This document shows, in pieces, positions 55,645 through 64,000 of a DNA stretch of 64,000 bases. Position 1 is the first letter of the stretch. Each line of letters starts with the position of its first letter. This DNA is from Leptolyngbya sp. SIOISBB (GTDB taxonomy: Bacteria; Cyanobacteriota; Cyanobacteriia; Phormidesmidales; Phormidesmidaceae): NCBI GenBank assembly GCA_010671905.1, contig JAAHII010000001.1, forward strand, positions 5,642,001-5,706,000. Direction: 5' to 3'. The notes beneath the pieces were generated by a model. The model made no database searches, was not told the origin of the DNA, and saw only the letters and a list, made by a program, of their open reading frames with translations. The translations under genes were made by a program, and so were the position numbers.

Positions 55645-58206
55645 ATGCCAGGTGACTCTCCCGACCATATCTTGAAACAGGGCTTAGCAGCTCTGAAAAC
55701 TGCTGATTACGCCAATGCGATTGGGCACTTTGCGCAGCTGTTACGAGAGCGGACCGGGCCCGCCCCCATCCGTCTCAAGGCGCATATCGGGTTAATCAAA
55801 GCGCTCAAAGGCGATGGTCAAACAGCCGCCGCGATCGCTCTTTGCCAAAAACTCGTTAATCACCCCCAACCGAAGGTCAAACAATGGGCCAGTGAGACCC
55901 TCGCCACATTGACGCCCCCGGCATCGGCGGCAACCTCCCAAGAAGCAATCGCTACATCTGACCTCAGTGGCTTCCGTCCCCTTGCCAGCGCAGACCTCCC
56001 AACACCCGCGATCGCTCCCCCTCCCGCCAAGTTGCCACAACCCTCCCCAGAAGTGGTGAATCCAACAGGCTTTCGTCCGCTGGACGCCGTCCCTGAGACC
56101 TTACCGAGGGTTGAGCCGGAACCAACCAACCTCCCGGCCACCGACACGTCATTCTTAGAGGCAGAAGGGATGCCAGATGCGTCTGAAACAGCCGCCCCCT
56201 TAGATTCAGCCGTCATCGCCGAATCACCTTCTGGGCCTCAACCTAGTTACCTGCAGTCACCCCAACAGAGCGCTGCCGACCCGCCAAGCGAAACCGGGAC
56301 AACCGCATCGCTCTTTCACTACGAAGAGCTCAATCAACAACCGATCACGAGCGAGCAGAGCGTTCCTGAGAGTGCTGTAACCTTCACCCGCGAGGCAATG
56401 GCTGCAGAGCCATCGCCGCCGGTACTCGCGTTTCAAACAGGAGAACGGCTAGACCGCCCGCGCAAACTCCCCCTACCGTCTGGTTTATTGTGGCAAGCCT
56501 GGATGGGGCAAGTGATCGGCGCGATCGCACTGTTTTGGCTATGTCGGAGCCTACTGCGATTCAATTTAGCCGTTCTTGCTGGATTTCTGACTCCGTTTAG
56601 TCGCATCCTACCCATCCCCTTAGACTGGCGTTATCAAGACGGCAACGGGGTCGTATTGGGAATCTTAGTGATCTTGTTAATCGCCTCCCCTTGGTTGTTA
56701 GATCGGCTCTTACAAACCACAGCGGGGCTGAAAGCCCTTTCCATTCAACAGCTCCAAACGACCCACCCAGAGGGGTGTCGCTTGCTGCGGCGGATCAGCC
56801 AAAAGCGAGGTTGGCTCATGCCTCTACTGCAAGAGTTGCCAACCTCAGCCCCCTTGATATTTAGCTACGGCTGGTTGCCCCGATATAGTCGCATTGTTGT
56901 GAGTCGAGGACTGTTGGAGCAACTAACTGATGACGAATTAGCCACATTGGTAGGTTACGAAATGGCCCATGTGGTGAGTCGGACCTCGCCTTTCATGTCA
57001 TTGGTAGCGGTGTTATTGCAGCTTTGTCATCAGGGTTATTGGCAAGTAGCGCAATGGGGCAATCGCCATGCTGATTCGTTCAATCGGACGGTGGCGGCGA
57101 TTATCTCATCGACTTTTTACGGACTGTACTGGTTATTTCGTAAGGTCAATGTGCTGGCTGCCCGCTCACGAGTCTTAGTGAGCGATCGCCAAACCGTTGT
57201 GTGGACGGGTAATCCCAATGCCTTGATGCGGGCGCTGGTCAAGCTTGAAACGGGCATTGCCCAATCAATCATTCAGACTGGCTACACGCCGCCATTGGTC
57301 GAGAGCACGGATCTCCTTACGCCCATCGGCTATGAGGCGGCGATTGGCCTGGGCAGCTTGTTCCCCGACGCAGGCTTTTTGGGCGCGATCGCTTGGGACA
57401 TGCACAACCCTTATCGACGATGGCTATCACTCAACAGCAGCCATCCTGGCTTGGGTGCACGGCTCAAGCGCTTAACCGGGTATGCCGGGCAATGGCAACT
57501 CACTCCCGCTCTACCGCTGCCAGAATTCACCCATATTCGGAAAGCTGGACGCCCCAATTTTGGCACCCAAGGAGGAGCTTTTTGGACGCAAATCGGGCCT
57601 TATCTCGGTCCCGTCTTAGGAGTTTCGACGGCCATGCTGTTGTGGTTTTTAGGCGGTGTGTTTGAACCTTTAGGGCTCCAACGTATCGGCTGGCTTTATG
57701 GCGATCGCAGCGTGCTGTGGGGCAGTCTGCTGCTGGGTCTCGGCATGGGCATCATGATTCGCATCAACGCTTACTTTCCTGATATCACCGCTGGCAACCG
57801 TTTCAAAAACCCGCCATTGTCCAGCCTATATAAGGATCCGTTACTTCTACCTACCGTTAGCCAACCGGCACGCCTTACCGGCAAACTATTGGGCCGCCCT
57901 GGCATCGCCAATTGGTTATGCCAGGACTTAATTATCCAAACCTCGACAGGGTTGCTAAAGCTACATTTCTTCTCGGCCCTCGGCCCCTTCGGCAACCTCC
58001 TAACCCATCCGCGTCACCCCAGCGAGTGGGTAGGCCAATCTATCGATGTACAGGGTTGGTATCGGCGCGGTGCGATCGCCTGGATGGATATTGAGGCCTT
58101 TTTCCAGAACGGGAAGCTCGCGATCAAAGCCAATCATCCACTCTGGTCTGTATGCCTTTGCTTGAGTTGTTGCGCCCTAGGATTGCTCATCTTGATCCGC
58201 GGCTGA
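55645..58206 (+). CDS. TPR-M48-like membrane protein with altered zinc motif
   Basis: From Met 55645 the protein has 853 residues. A TPR-like N-terminus (7-95) is followed by a Pro/Ser-rich linker (100-270), membrane helices, then an M48 metalloprotease-like domain. The expected HExxH is YEMAH (438-442), so the first zinc ligand is Tyr. The later SDRQTVVWTGNPNALMRAL and SLNSSHPGLGARLKRL segments match the fold but the third-ligand region also differs. More membrane helices follow. GTG at 55579 is an alternative start. It is likely a non-catalytic M48 relative. Confidence 0.8.
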   Translation: MPGDSPDHILKQGLAALKTADYANAIGHFAQLLRERTGPAPIRLKAHIGLIKALKGDGQTAAAIALCQKLVNHPQPKVKQWASETLATLTPPASAATSQEAIATSDLSGFRPLASADLPTPAIAPPPAKLPQPSPEVVNPTGFRPLDAVPETLPRVEPEPTNLPATDTSFLEAEGMPDASETAAPLDSAVIAESPSGPQPSYLQSPQQSAADPPSETGTTASLFHYEELNQQPITSEQSVPESAVTFTREAMAAEPSPPVLAFQTGERLDRPRKLPLPSGLLWQAWMGQVIGAIALFWLCRSLLRFNLAVLAGFLTPFSRILPIPLDWRYQDGNGVVLGILVILLIASPWLLDRLLQTTAGLKALSIQQLQTTHPEGCRLLRRISQKRGWLMPLLQELPTSAPLIFSYGWLPRYSRIVVSRGLLEQLTDDELATLVGYEMAHVVSRTSPFMSLVAVLLQLCHQGYWQVAQWGNRHADSFNRTVAAIISSTFYGLYWLFRKVNVLAARSRVLVSDRQTVVWTGNPNALMRALVKLETGIAQSIIQTGYTPPLVESTDLLTPIGYEAAIGLGSLFPDAGFLGAIAWDMHNPYRRWLSLNSSHPGLGARLKRLTGYAGQWQLTPALPLPEFTHIRKAGRPNFGTQGGAFWTQIGPYLGPVLGVSTAMLLWFLGGVFEPLGLQRIGWLYGDRSVLWGSLLLGLGMGIMIRINAYFPDITAGNRFKNPPLSSLYKDPLLLPTVSQPARLTGKLLGRPGIANWLCQDLIIQTSTGLLKLHFFSALGPFGNLLTHPRHPSEWVGQSIDVQGWYRRGAIAWMDIEAFFQNGKLAIKANHPLWSVCLCLSCCALGLLILIRG

Positions 58207-58370
58207 GCTAAAGCGAAGCCGCGAGGTTGCGACCCCCTCAACAAAGTGTTACCTTTCTTAACAGAGTTCCAGTGCGCCTAACCGTGACTGACCCATGCAA
58301 GTATAGTCAAGTCACTTTACCCACATGGGGGCTAGGCATGGGTTCTCCTACTCTCAACACAGCAAGACAT

Positions 58371-58401
58371 ACCAGCTGCTTGATTCAGGTAGCTGGTTTT
58401 T
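58371..58401 (+). terminator. Intrinsic terminator after the M48-like gene
   Basis: Seven-base-pair stem ACCAGCT/AGCTGGT with a 13-base loop and TTTTT. It lies 165 bases after the stop. Confidence 0.8.
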
Positions 58402-58780
58402 ATTACTCAAATTTGTCGGCAAATTTTTCAGATTACTTCTGCGGGCATCTGCTGTACATGTTAAGTTAATTGATGGCTCTCATGTGTCAGATAGTTAGAT
58501 GCTAAGGCTTCAGAGGTATATCTACAAACTTGCTTGTCTAGCCAAGGCTGTGTGGGGGTTACAAGAGCGGTGAATAGCTTTTTGGGAATTGTGAAGTTGC
58601 TGATTTGACAACTACTGGGAAGCTTTTTGTGTCATTCCAAAATATTTGGAATTCAAATTTTTCTGGGATTTAAGTGAACCACAAACTGCCGTTCTTAAGC
58701 TTAATCAAAACTTGTCAACGGGCAAATTTTGACTTTGAGTTAGTGATTAGAAATAGTGTGTTGAAAAAGAGGTATCCCTA

Positions 58781-59197
58781 ATGTCTGTGAGAGTCTATGT
58801 CGGTAACTTGCCGAAAGATATTGAACGTGAGCAGTTGGAAGCCGTATTTGCAGAACATTCAGAAGAGATTGTGTCTGTCAAACTGGTCACTGATCGCAAA
58901 ACTGGTAAGTGTCGTGGCTTTGGCTTCGTAACGCTCAAAACTGATGAGCAGGCCGATGCGCTGGTGGCAAAGTTTAGCGATTTTGTCCTTCAGGAAAGTC
59001 CTCTCAAAATTGAGAAAGCCCTGCCCCGCGCCAAGGGTAAAGAAGAGAGTGAAGGTGATTCCAATCGTCGTAAACCAGCTGCCAAGGGGCGCAGCAAATC
59101 TGCTGCTAGCAGTGCTGAGGCGGCTCAGCCCGATCCTCGTTGGGCTGATGAACTTGAAAAGCTCAAGCAAATGTTAGCAGCCCAAGCAACGAGTTAG
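58781..59197 (+). CDS. RRM RNA-binding protein (RbpA type)
   Basis: The protein has 138 residues. An N-terminal RRM (1-80) carries RNP2 VYVGNL (5-10) and RNP1 KCRGFGFV (44-51). The C-terminal tail is Lys/Ser/Ala-rich with a final RWADELEKLKQMLA helix. This fits the single-RRM cyanobacterial Rbp family, several of which are cold-induced or localise mRNA to thylakoids. A spacer of over 350 bases after the preceding terminator could hold a long leader. Confidence 0.93.
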   Translation: MSVRVYVGNLPKDIEREQLEAVFAEHSEEIVSVKLVTDRKTGKCRGFGFVTLKTDEQADALVAKFSDFVLQESPLKIEKALPRAKGKEESEGDSNRRKPAAKGRSKSAASSAEAAQPDPRWADELEKLKQMLAAQATS

Positions 59198-59274
59198 TAG
59201 CTCTTGAGCTTTGAAGAGAATATCGGTCCTAGAACTGAGACTTAGTCATGGAGCGATTTTTTGATACCTTTTTG

Positions 59275-59306
59275 GTCAACCTCAGTTACTGGGGTTGACT
59301 TTTTTG
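59275..59306 (+). terminator. Intrinsic terminator of the RRM gene
   Basis: Twelve-base arms (59275-59286 and 59288-59299) pair with one G-T; six T residues follow. Confidence 0.93.
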
Positions 59307-59571
59307 TGCGTCTCTAGAATGCGTCAAGAAGACATTCAGTAAGGCAGGCAGAGAGGCGGCTCTAAGCTATCTGGTTTAGAGGTCATCATGCTGTCGACGG
59401 GCTGTAGCACCACAGCCCCGTAATTCTATGACATCACTGAGCGGTATTTAGAGAGATAAAGCTAAAAATATCCCGCAGAAATGGCCCTAATTCCTGTTCT
59501 ATAGCCAGGATGTGAATACAGATAGAGACCGCAAACAGTTTTGGCATTCATTTAGGAGGGATACCTCAAGC

Positions 59572-59973
59572 ATGTTGACGATCGCAGACATTATGACCGA
59601 AGAGGTACAAGTCATTGACCGTCTGGCCACGGTCGCTGACGCCATCGTTCAAATGCAGACCCATGGCGTGCGATCGCTCATTGTTGACCGACCTTCTCCA
59701 GACTTGCCGTACGGCGTCTTGACCGAGCGCGACGTCGTCTACAAGGTATTTGCCCGCAATCTGGACCCCGATCGCGTGCGGGTCCAAGACATCATGCGTC
59801 AGCCCTGCATTGCCCTCGAACCTCATATCACCCTGAGGGAAGCGGCATTGGTCATGTCCGATGCGGGCATTCAGCGGGCCCCAGTCATTCAAGCCGGTGA
59901 GTTATTGGGCATCGTGTCAGTGACTGATCTCGTGATGAAAGGCTATGTTGCGAGCACCCTATTACCGGGCTAA
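59572..59973 (+). CDS. Two-CBS-domain protein
   Basis: From the ATG at 59572 (AGGAGG 12 bases before) it has 133 residues made of two CBS motifs. First: LTIADIMTEEVQVIDRLATVADA..GVRSLIVDR..GVLTERDVVYKV. Second: VQDIMRQPCIALEPHITLREAA..GIQRAPVIQAGELLGIVSVTDL. Such pairs bind adenine nucleotides and report energy state. It sits 108 bases upstream of the acyl-CoA synthetase/GNAT gene and may be cotranscribed. Confidence 0.9.
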   Translation: MLTIADIMTEEVQVIDRLATVADAIVQMQTHGVRSLIVDRPSPDLPYGVLTERDVVYKVFARNLDPDRVRVQDIMRQPCIALEPHITLREAALVMSDAGIQRAPVIQAGELLGIVSVTDLVMKGYVASTLLPG

Positions 59974-60080
59974 GCCGGCTCGCCGTGGTGCTAATCCCTG
60001 GATGCTCAGCCAGCGGGGCGCTGGCGCTCCGGTTTGATGGTCAATTATTGCCGTACGTTTCAGCGGTTTAAGGTTTTCTG

Positions 60081-62866
60081 ATGTCTCTCAAACCCTCTCT
60101 TGATCCGGCCTATGACATTTTTCGTTCAGAAGAGCACTCCCTGAGTGCTCTCTTCAACCCCAAAGCGGTTGCGGTGATTGGTGCGAGTGAGCGCCCCGGT
60201 AGCGTTGGTCGCACCTTGCTGTGGAACCTCATCAGTCATCCGTTTGGCGGCATGGTATTTCCGATCAACCCCGAGCACCGAAGTGTCTTGGGCATTCGCG
60301 CTTATCCCAGCCTCCAAGAGGCCCCCGACCAAGTCGATCTGGCGATCATCGCGACCCCAGCGGCGTCCGTTCCGGAACTGATTAAAGACTGTGTCGAGGT
60401 TGGTGTAAAAGGGGTGATCGTGCTCTCTGCCGGATTTCGTGAGATCGGCCCGGTCGGTATCGTCCTAGAACAACAGATCTTAGAGCAGCTGCAGCACAGT
60501 CCCTTGAGGCTGATGGGCCCTAATTGTCTGGGCATCATGAATCCGCTGACGGGGCTCAATGCGACGTTTGCTAGCAGCATGGCCCGCCCAGGTAATGTGG
60601 GATTTATCAGCCAGAGCGATGCTTTGTGTAATGCCGTACTGGACTGGAGCTTTCAAGAAAATGTGGGCTTCAGTGCCTTTGTCTCTATTGGCTCCATGCT
60701 GGATGTGGATTGGGGTGACCTGATTTATTACCTGGGCGATGATCCCCGCACCAAGAGCATCGTAATTTATATGGAGTCGATCGGGAATGCGCGATCGTTC
60801 CTCTCAGCCGCGCGAGAAGTGGCTCTGACTAAACCGATTATTGTGATTAAAGCCGGTCGGACTAAGGCCGCTGCCCAGGCAGCGGCTTCCCATACCGGCA
60901 CACTGGCCGGTCGTGATGCCGTGTTAGATGCGGCCTTTCGGCGATGTGGGGTGCTGCGGGTCGAGCACATTTCAGAACTATTTGACTTAGCAGAAGTGCT
61001 GGCCAAGCAACATCAGCACCCCCAAGGCCCGAATCTCGCGATCATTACCAATGCCGGGGGACCCGGCGTTTTAGCCACCGACGCGTTAATCAACACCGGC
61101 GGCTCACTAGCAGCGATCTCTGACGACACCATCGACCAGCTCAACGAATTTTTGCCACCCCACTGGAGCCACAGTAATCCCATCGATATTTTGGGCGATG
61201 CCGACCCCGATCGCTATGCCAAAACCCTCGAAGTTGTTGCTCAAGACCCTAACAATGATGGGGTGTTAGTGGTGCTGACGCCTGAGGCCACATCCGACCC
61301 GACTGAAACCGCTGAGTACCTTAAGAAGTACGCCCAAATTGCTGAAAAACCGATACTTGCATCATGGATGGGAGGGGCTGAGATTACCAATGGCGAAACG
61401 ATTCTCAACCGTGCCAGCATTGCCACCTATCGTTATCCAGATGTTGCGGCACAGTTGTTTAACTTTATGTGGAAGTACAGTTACAACCTGCGAGGGATCT
61501 ACGAAACGCCAGCTTTACTGCCCGAATCAGAATTTGCCCAGACTGATCGCGCCCAAGCCAATGACATCATTGAGGCAGCGAAAGCGGCTGGTCGAACCTT
61601 ACTCACCGAGTTAGAGTCCAAGCAGATTCTCCGAGCCTACGGCATTCCCACAGTGGAATCACGGTCTGCCGCCTCGGTCGACGAAGCGATCACCCACGCG
61701 GCAGATCTGGGCTACCCGGTTGTCCTCAAACTCGTTTCAAACACCATTACCCACAAGATTGATGTCGGCGGGGTCAAGCTCAATTTACAAAGTGCGACTG
61801 CCGTCAAACGCGCCTATGAAGAGATTCGGATTGCCATCATCGAAAAAGTTGGACCCGACTCGTTTCAAGGGGTGACCGTGCAACCGATGATCAACCTAGC
61901 CAGAGGCTATGAATTGATCATTGGGAGTAGTGTCGACCCCCAGTTTGGCCCAGTGATTCTGTTTGGCACGGGGGGCAATTGGTGGAAATATTTAAGGATC
62001 GGGCGATCGCCCTGCCGCCTCTCAATACCACTCTGGCTCGCCGCCTGATGGAGCAAACCAAAATCTACCAGGCCCTGCAGGGAGTCCGGGGGCGTCAACC
62101 AGCCGATCTCGAAAAGCTAGAAATGTTGCTGGTCCGGTTTAGTCAACTCACATTAGAACAGCCGTGGATCAAAGAAATCGACATCAATCCGCTACTGGTA
62201 TCAGAAGCCGATAGTCCTGATCCCTTACTGGCCTTGGATGCGCGGATGTCTTTGCATCCCGCTGACATGGACCCGGCAACCATTCCTCGGCCAGCAATTC
62301 GTCCTTATCCGTCGCAATATGTTTTGCCCTGGCAGTTAAAAGATCGGACAGCTGTCACCGTGCGCCCCATTCGCCCCGAAGATGAGCCGTTGCTGGTGCA
62401 GTTCCACCAGACCCTGTCGGAAGAAAGCGTCTATTTTCGCTATTTTCACCTCATGACCTTGAGCCATCGCATTGCCCACGATCGCCTGACTCGCATCTGT
62501 TTTGTAGACTACGATCGCGAAATGGCTTTAGTCGTCGATAAAAAAAACGGCGACGGTACCCATGAGATTTTAGGCGTTGGCCGCTTGAGTAAATCCCACG
62601 GCGTCAATGCGGCCGAGTTTGCCATGTTGATTAGCGATGCCTACCAAAAGCAGGGCATCGGGACAAAACTCCTTGAACAACTGATACAGATCGGTCACGA
62701 TGAAGGCTTAGACTACATCACCGCCGAAATCTTGCACGAAAATCGGGCCATGCAGCGCGTGTGTGAAAAGGTGGGTTTTGGGCTCAAACGCATGCCGGAC
62801 TTTATCGAAGCCAAGATTGACGTCACCACGACGCCATTGCAACCAGATGCCATTAGCAGTCATTAG
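60081..62866 (+). pseudogene. ADP-forming acyl-CoA synthetase / GNAT acetyltransferase fusion, one frameshift
   Basis: A CoA-binding domain ([17 protein letters not shown], 28-45), a CoA-ligase middle with the active-site His in [11 protein letters not shown] (about 270), an ATP-grasp domain (about 500-690) and a C-terminal GNAT domain (about 765-910). The frame breaks in a G6 run (61970-61975); seven G residues would give continuous [14 protein letters not shown] and about 928 residues. Proteins of this design include the Pat-type protein acetyltransferases that control acyl-CoA synthetases. It is probably intact in the organism. Confidence 0.87.
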
Positions 62867-62929
62867 CGGATGTCTGAAGAGTTGATTGATCGCGCGCCCA
62901 TAATCCGCACGCTTGATCAGTCAGGGTGC

Positions 62930-64000
62930 TCAATTTGCCCGTGGCAGCCAGATCACAAAGGCTGTGCCATGCTGCTGAGCAGCCTGATCAATCTGCTCTG
63001 GTAAAGCATAAGGCAGTTCTGACAGGGGGCTAAAGACCTGAATGTGGCCGTGCATTTCTTGGATCAGATCTGCTGCGATCGCCAATCCCAAGCCGCTGCC
63101 GGCCAAATCACCCGCTGCCTGTAAACCACGATAATGTCGTTCAAAAATGCGATCTTGATCGCGCTGCGGAATGCCCGGCCCAGTATCGCCTACCAGGATA
63201 CCCACCAAATCTGGCGAATCCGGTCGTGACCAGCCCCACTCTATCCAAACTTGACTGCCAGGGGTGGCATATTTAAGGGCGTTGTCGAGCAAGATACTCA
63301 AGCTTTCAGTCAGAGCTTTGAGATCGGCTCGAATCATGAGGTCTGTTTGATCGAACACCGCCTGCAATTGCATATCGGCATCTTCAGCCAGCGGCTGTGT
63401 TAACTCCACCAGTGGCAATACGACTGACGCGATCGCGATTGACTGAGGCGTCAATACGCCCCCAAAATGTGCCAAAGAACCCGTCGAGGCTGTCAACGAG
63501 GGCATTGGCCCCGAGCGATCATCGCCTGGCAACAACAACGGGACGGTCGTGGCAGCTTCTTCGCGGGAGTCGTCCGCCGCTTGTAGCGTCTCATCAAAAT
63601 AGCCCAACAGTTCTTGCATGCGATCGCTCTCTCGCAGCATGTTAGTCACCAGCCGACGATTGGTATCTTCTGTCGGCAATCGCTTAGTTAAAAGTTTGCC
63701 AAAGGTTTTGAGTGCCGTGAGGGGACTCCGCAGCTGATGCAACAACTCATGAAAGCGATCAGACTGCTGAGCTTGCACTTGGTCCAACGCCGAAACTTGC
63801 GTCTTAAGCCATTGCCCCCGCTGATCTAGCACACAAGCCAAGGTTAACGATTGCGCACAGTCTTCCATGCGAGCGCGTTCTATATCCAGCCAAGGGCGAT
63901 CGGCTCGCCAACCAACCAGCACCCCTAACATGCCCCCTTCATGCATCATCGGAATTGCCAGACGCTGCAGCGGCCCAGCGGGCTCAGCTGCCGGACCGGC
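62930..64000 (-). CDS. Sensor histidine kinase, N-terminus beyond the window edge
   Basis: The frame is open to base 64000, so the start is missing. The visible 356 residues have the end of a GAF-like sensor domain (MMHEGGMLGVLVGWR), then a dimerisation/phosphoacceptor region HELLHQLRSPLTALKTF, and a catalytic ATPase domain. The latter has N box LLDNALKYATPG, G1 VGDTGPGIP, F-like ERHYRG and G2 GSGLGLAIA. No response regulator is in the window. No transmembrane segment is in the visible part. Confidence 0.92.
   Translation of the reverse strand, partial: AGPAAEPAGPLQRLAIPMMHEGGMLGVLVGWRADRPWLDIERARMEDCAQSLTLACVLDQRGQWLKTQVSALDQVQAQQSDRFHELLHQLRSPLTALKTFGKLLTKRLPTEDTNRRLVTNMLRESDRMQELLGYFDETLQAADDSREEAATTVPLLLPGDDRSGPMPSLTASTGSLAHFGGVLTPQSIAIASVVLPLVELTQPLAEDADMQLQAVFDQTDLMIRADLKALTESLSILLDNALKYATPGSQVWIEWGWSRPDSPDLVGILVGDTGPGIPQRDQDRIFERHYRGLQAAGDLAGSGLGLAIAADLIQEMHGHIQVFSPLSELPYALPEQIDQAAQQHGTAFVIWLPRAN

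Noticed and set aside
59396-59421. GC-rich hairpin as a second terminator before the CBS gene
   Set aside because: The stem has a bulge and no T run; the preceding RRM gene already has a perfect terminator at 59275.

Overview
The window is chromosomal DNA of a photosynthetic cyanobacterium, most likely a filamentous Leptolyngbya/Nodosilinea-type lineage. The evidence is psbA (photosystem II D1), a Ycf46-type AAA+ ATPase, DUF1815, a phytol-kinase-like gene, gas-vesicle genes, EF-hand transaldolase, and very frequent GCGATCGC (HIP1) octamers. There is no rRNA, CRISPR array or prophage. The genus is inference.

Layout. (1) 0.3-5.7 kb: map, then the conserved translation block rplS - tRNA-Trp - secE - nusG - rplK - rplA - (terminator/attenuator) - rplJ - rplL, closed by a strong terminator. 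(2) 6.3-12.7 kb: a small membrane protein, a FutB-type ferric-iron permease, a frameshifted TonB-like protein, a zinc-ribbon protein, DUF2267, an orphan ParA, a frameshifted phytol-kinase-like gene and a SUI1 protein. (3) 12.7-21.4 kb: a GHL10 glycosidase-like protein, an alpha/beta hydrolase, a two-gene unit (53-aa zinc ribbon plus a flavodoxin homologue lacking its FMN-contact residues), a PKHD oxygenase, a histidine phosphatase with a long Gly-Gly-Glu tract, Ycf46 and DUF1815. (4) 22.5-27.0 kb: a basic low-complexity protein, a candidate small RNA, a P-loop kinase, an orphan gvpK-gvpF pair, an IS630-like relic and psbA. (5) 27-36 kb: HIT, a second GHL10 protein, a fibrillin-like protein and its decayed copy, a FUSC-like membrane protein, a broken SUKH gene, a lone MNT nucleotidyltransferase, transaldolase and an LprI-like lipoprotein. 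(6) 36-48 kb: trmB, DUF938, an outer-membrane protein, a large metallophosphatase, a repeat-rich spacer, a WG-repeat lipoprotein with an IS just upstream, pentapeptide and SLH proteins, and comB. (7) 48-64 kb: DUF2085, TonB-like, cobI, an SLC12-type transporter (three frameshifts), an RNA m5C methyltransferase, an M48-like pseudoprotease, an RRM protein, a CBS protein, an acyl-CoA synthetase/GNAT fusion (one frameshift) and a histidine kinase cut by the window edge.

Genes that plausibly work together: the ribosomal/transcription block; gvpK with gvpF; the zinc-ribbon/flavodoxin-like pair; and several envelope proteins scattered through the window. Iron is a possible theme (FutB, PKHD, flavodoxin-like), but this is inference.

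A striking cross-cutting observation is ten single-base frameshifts in six genes or elements. All fall in homopolymer runs, and in each case a one-base change restores a plausible family protein. This looks more like residual sequencing error than natural decay, so these genes are probably intact in the organism. Distinct from these are genuinely decayed items: the IS630 relic, the fibrillin-like fragment, and a SUKH gene with an in-frame amber codon.
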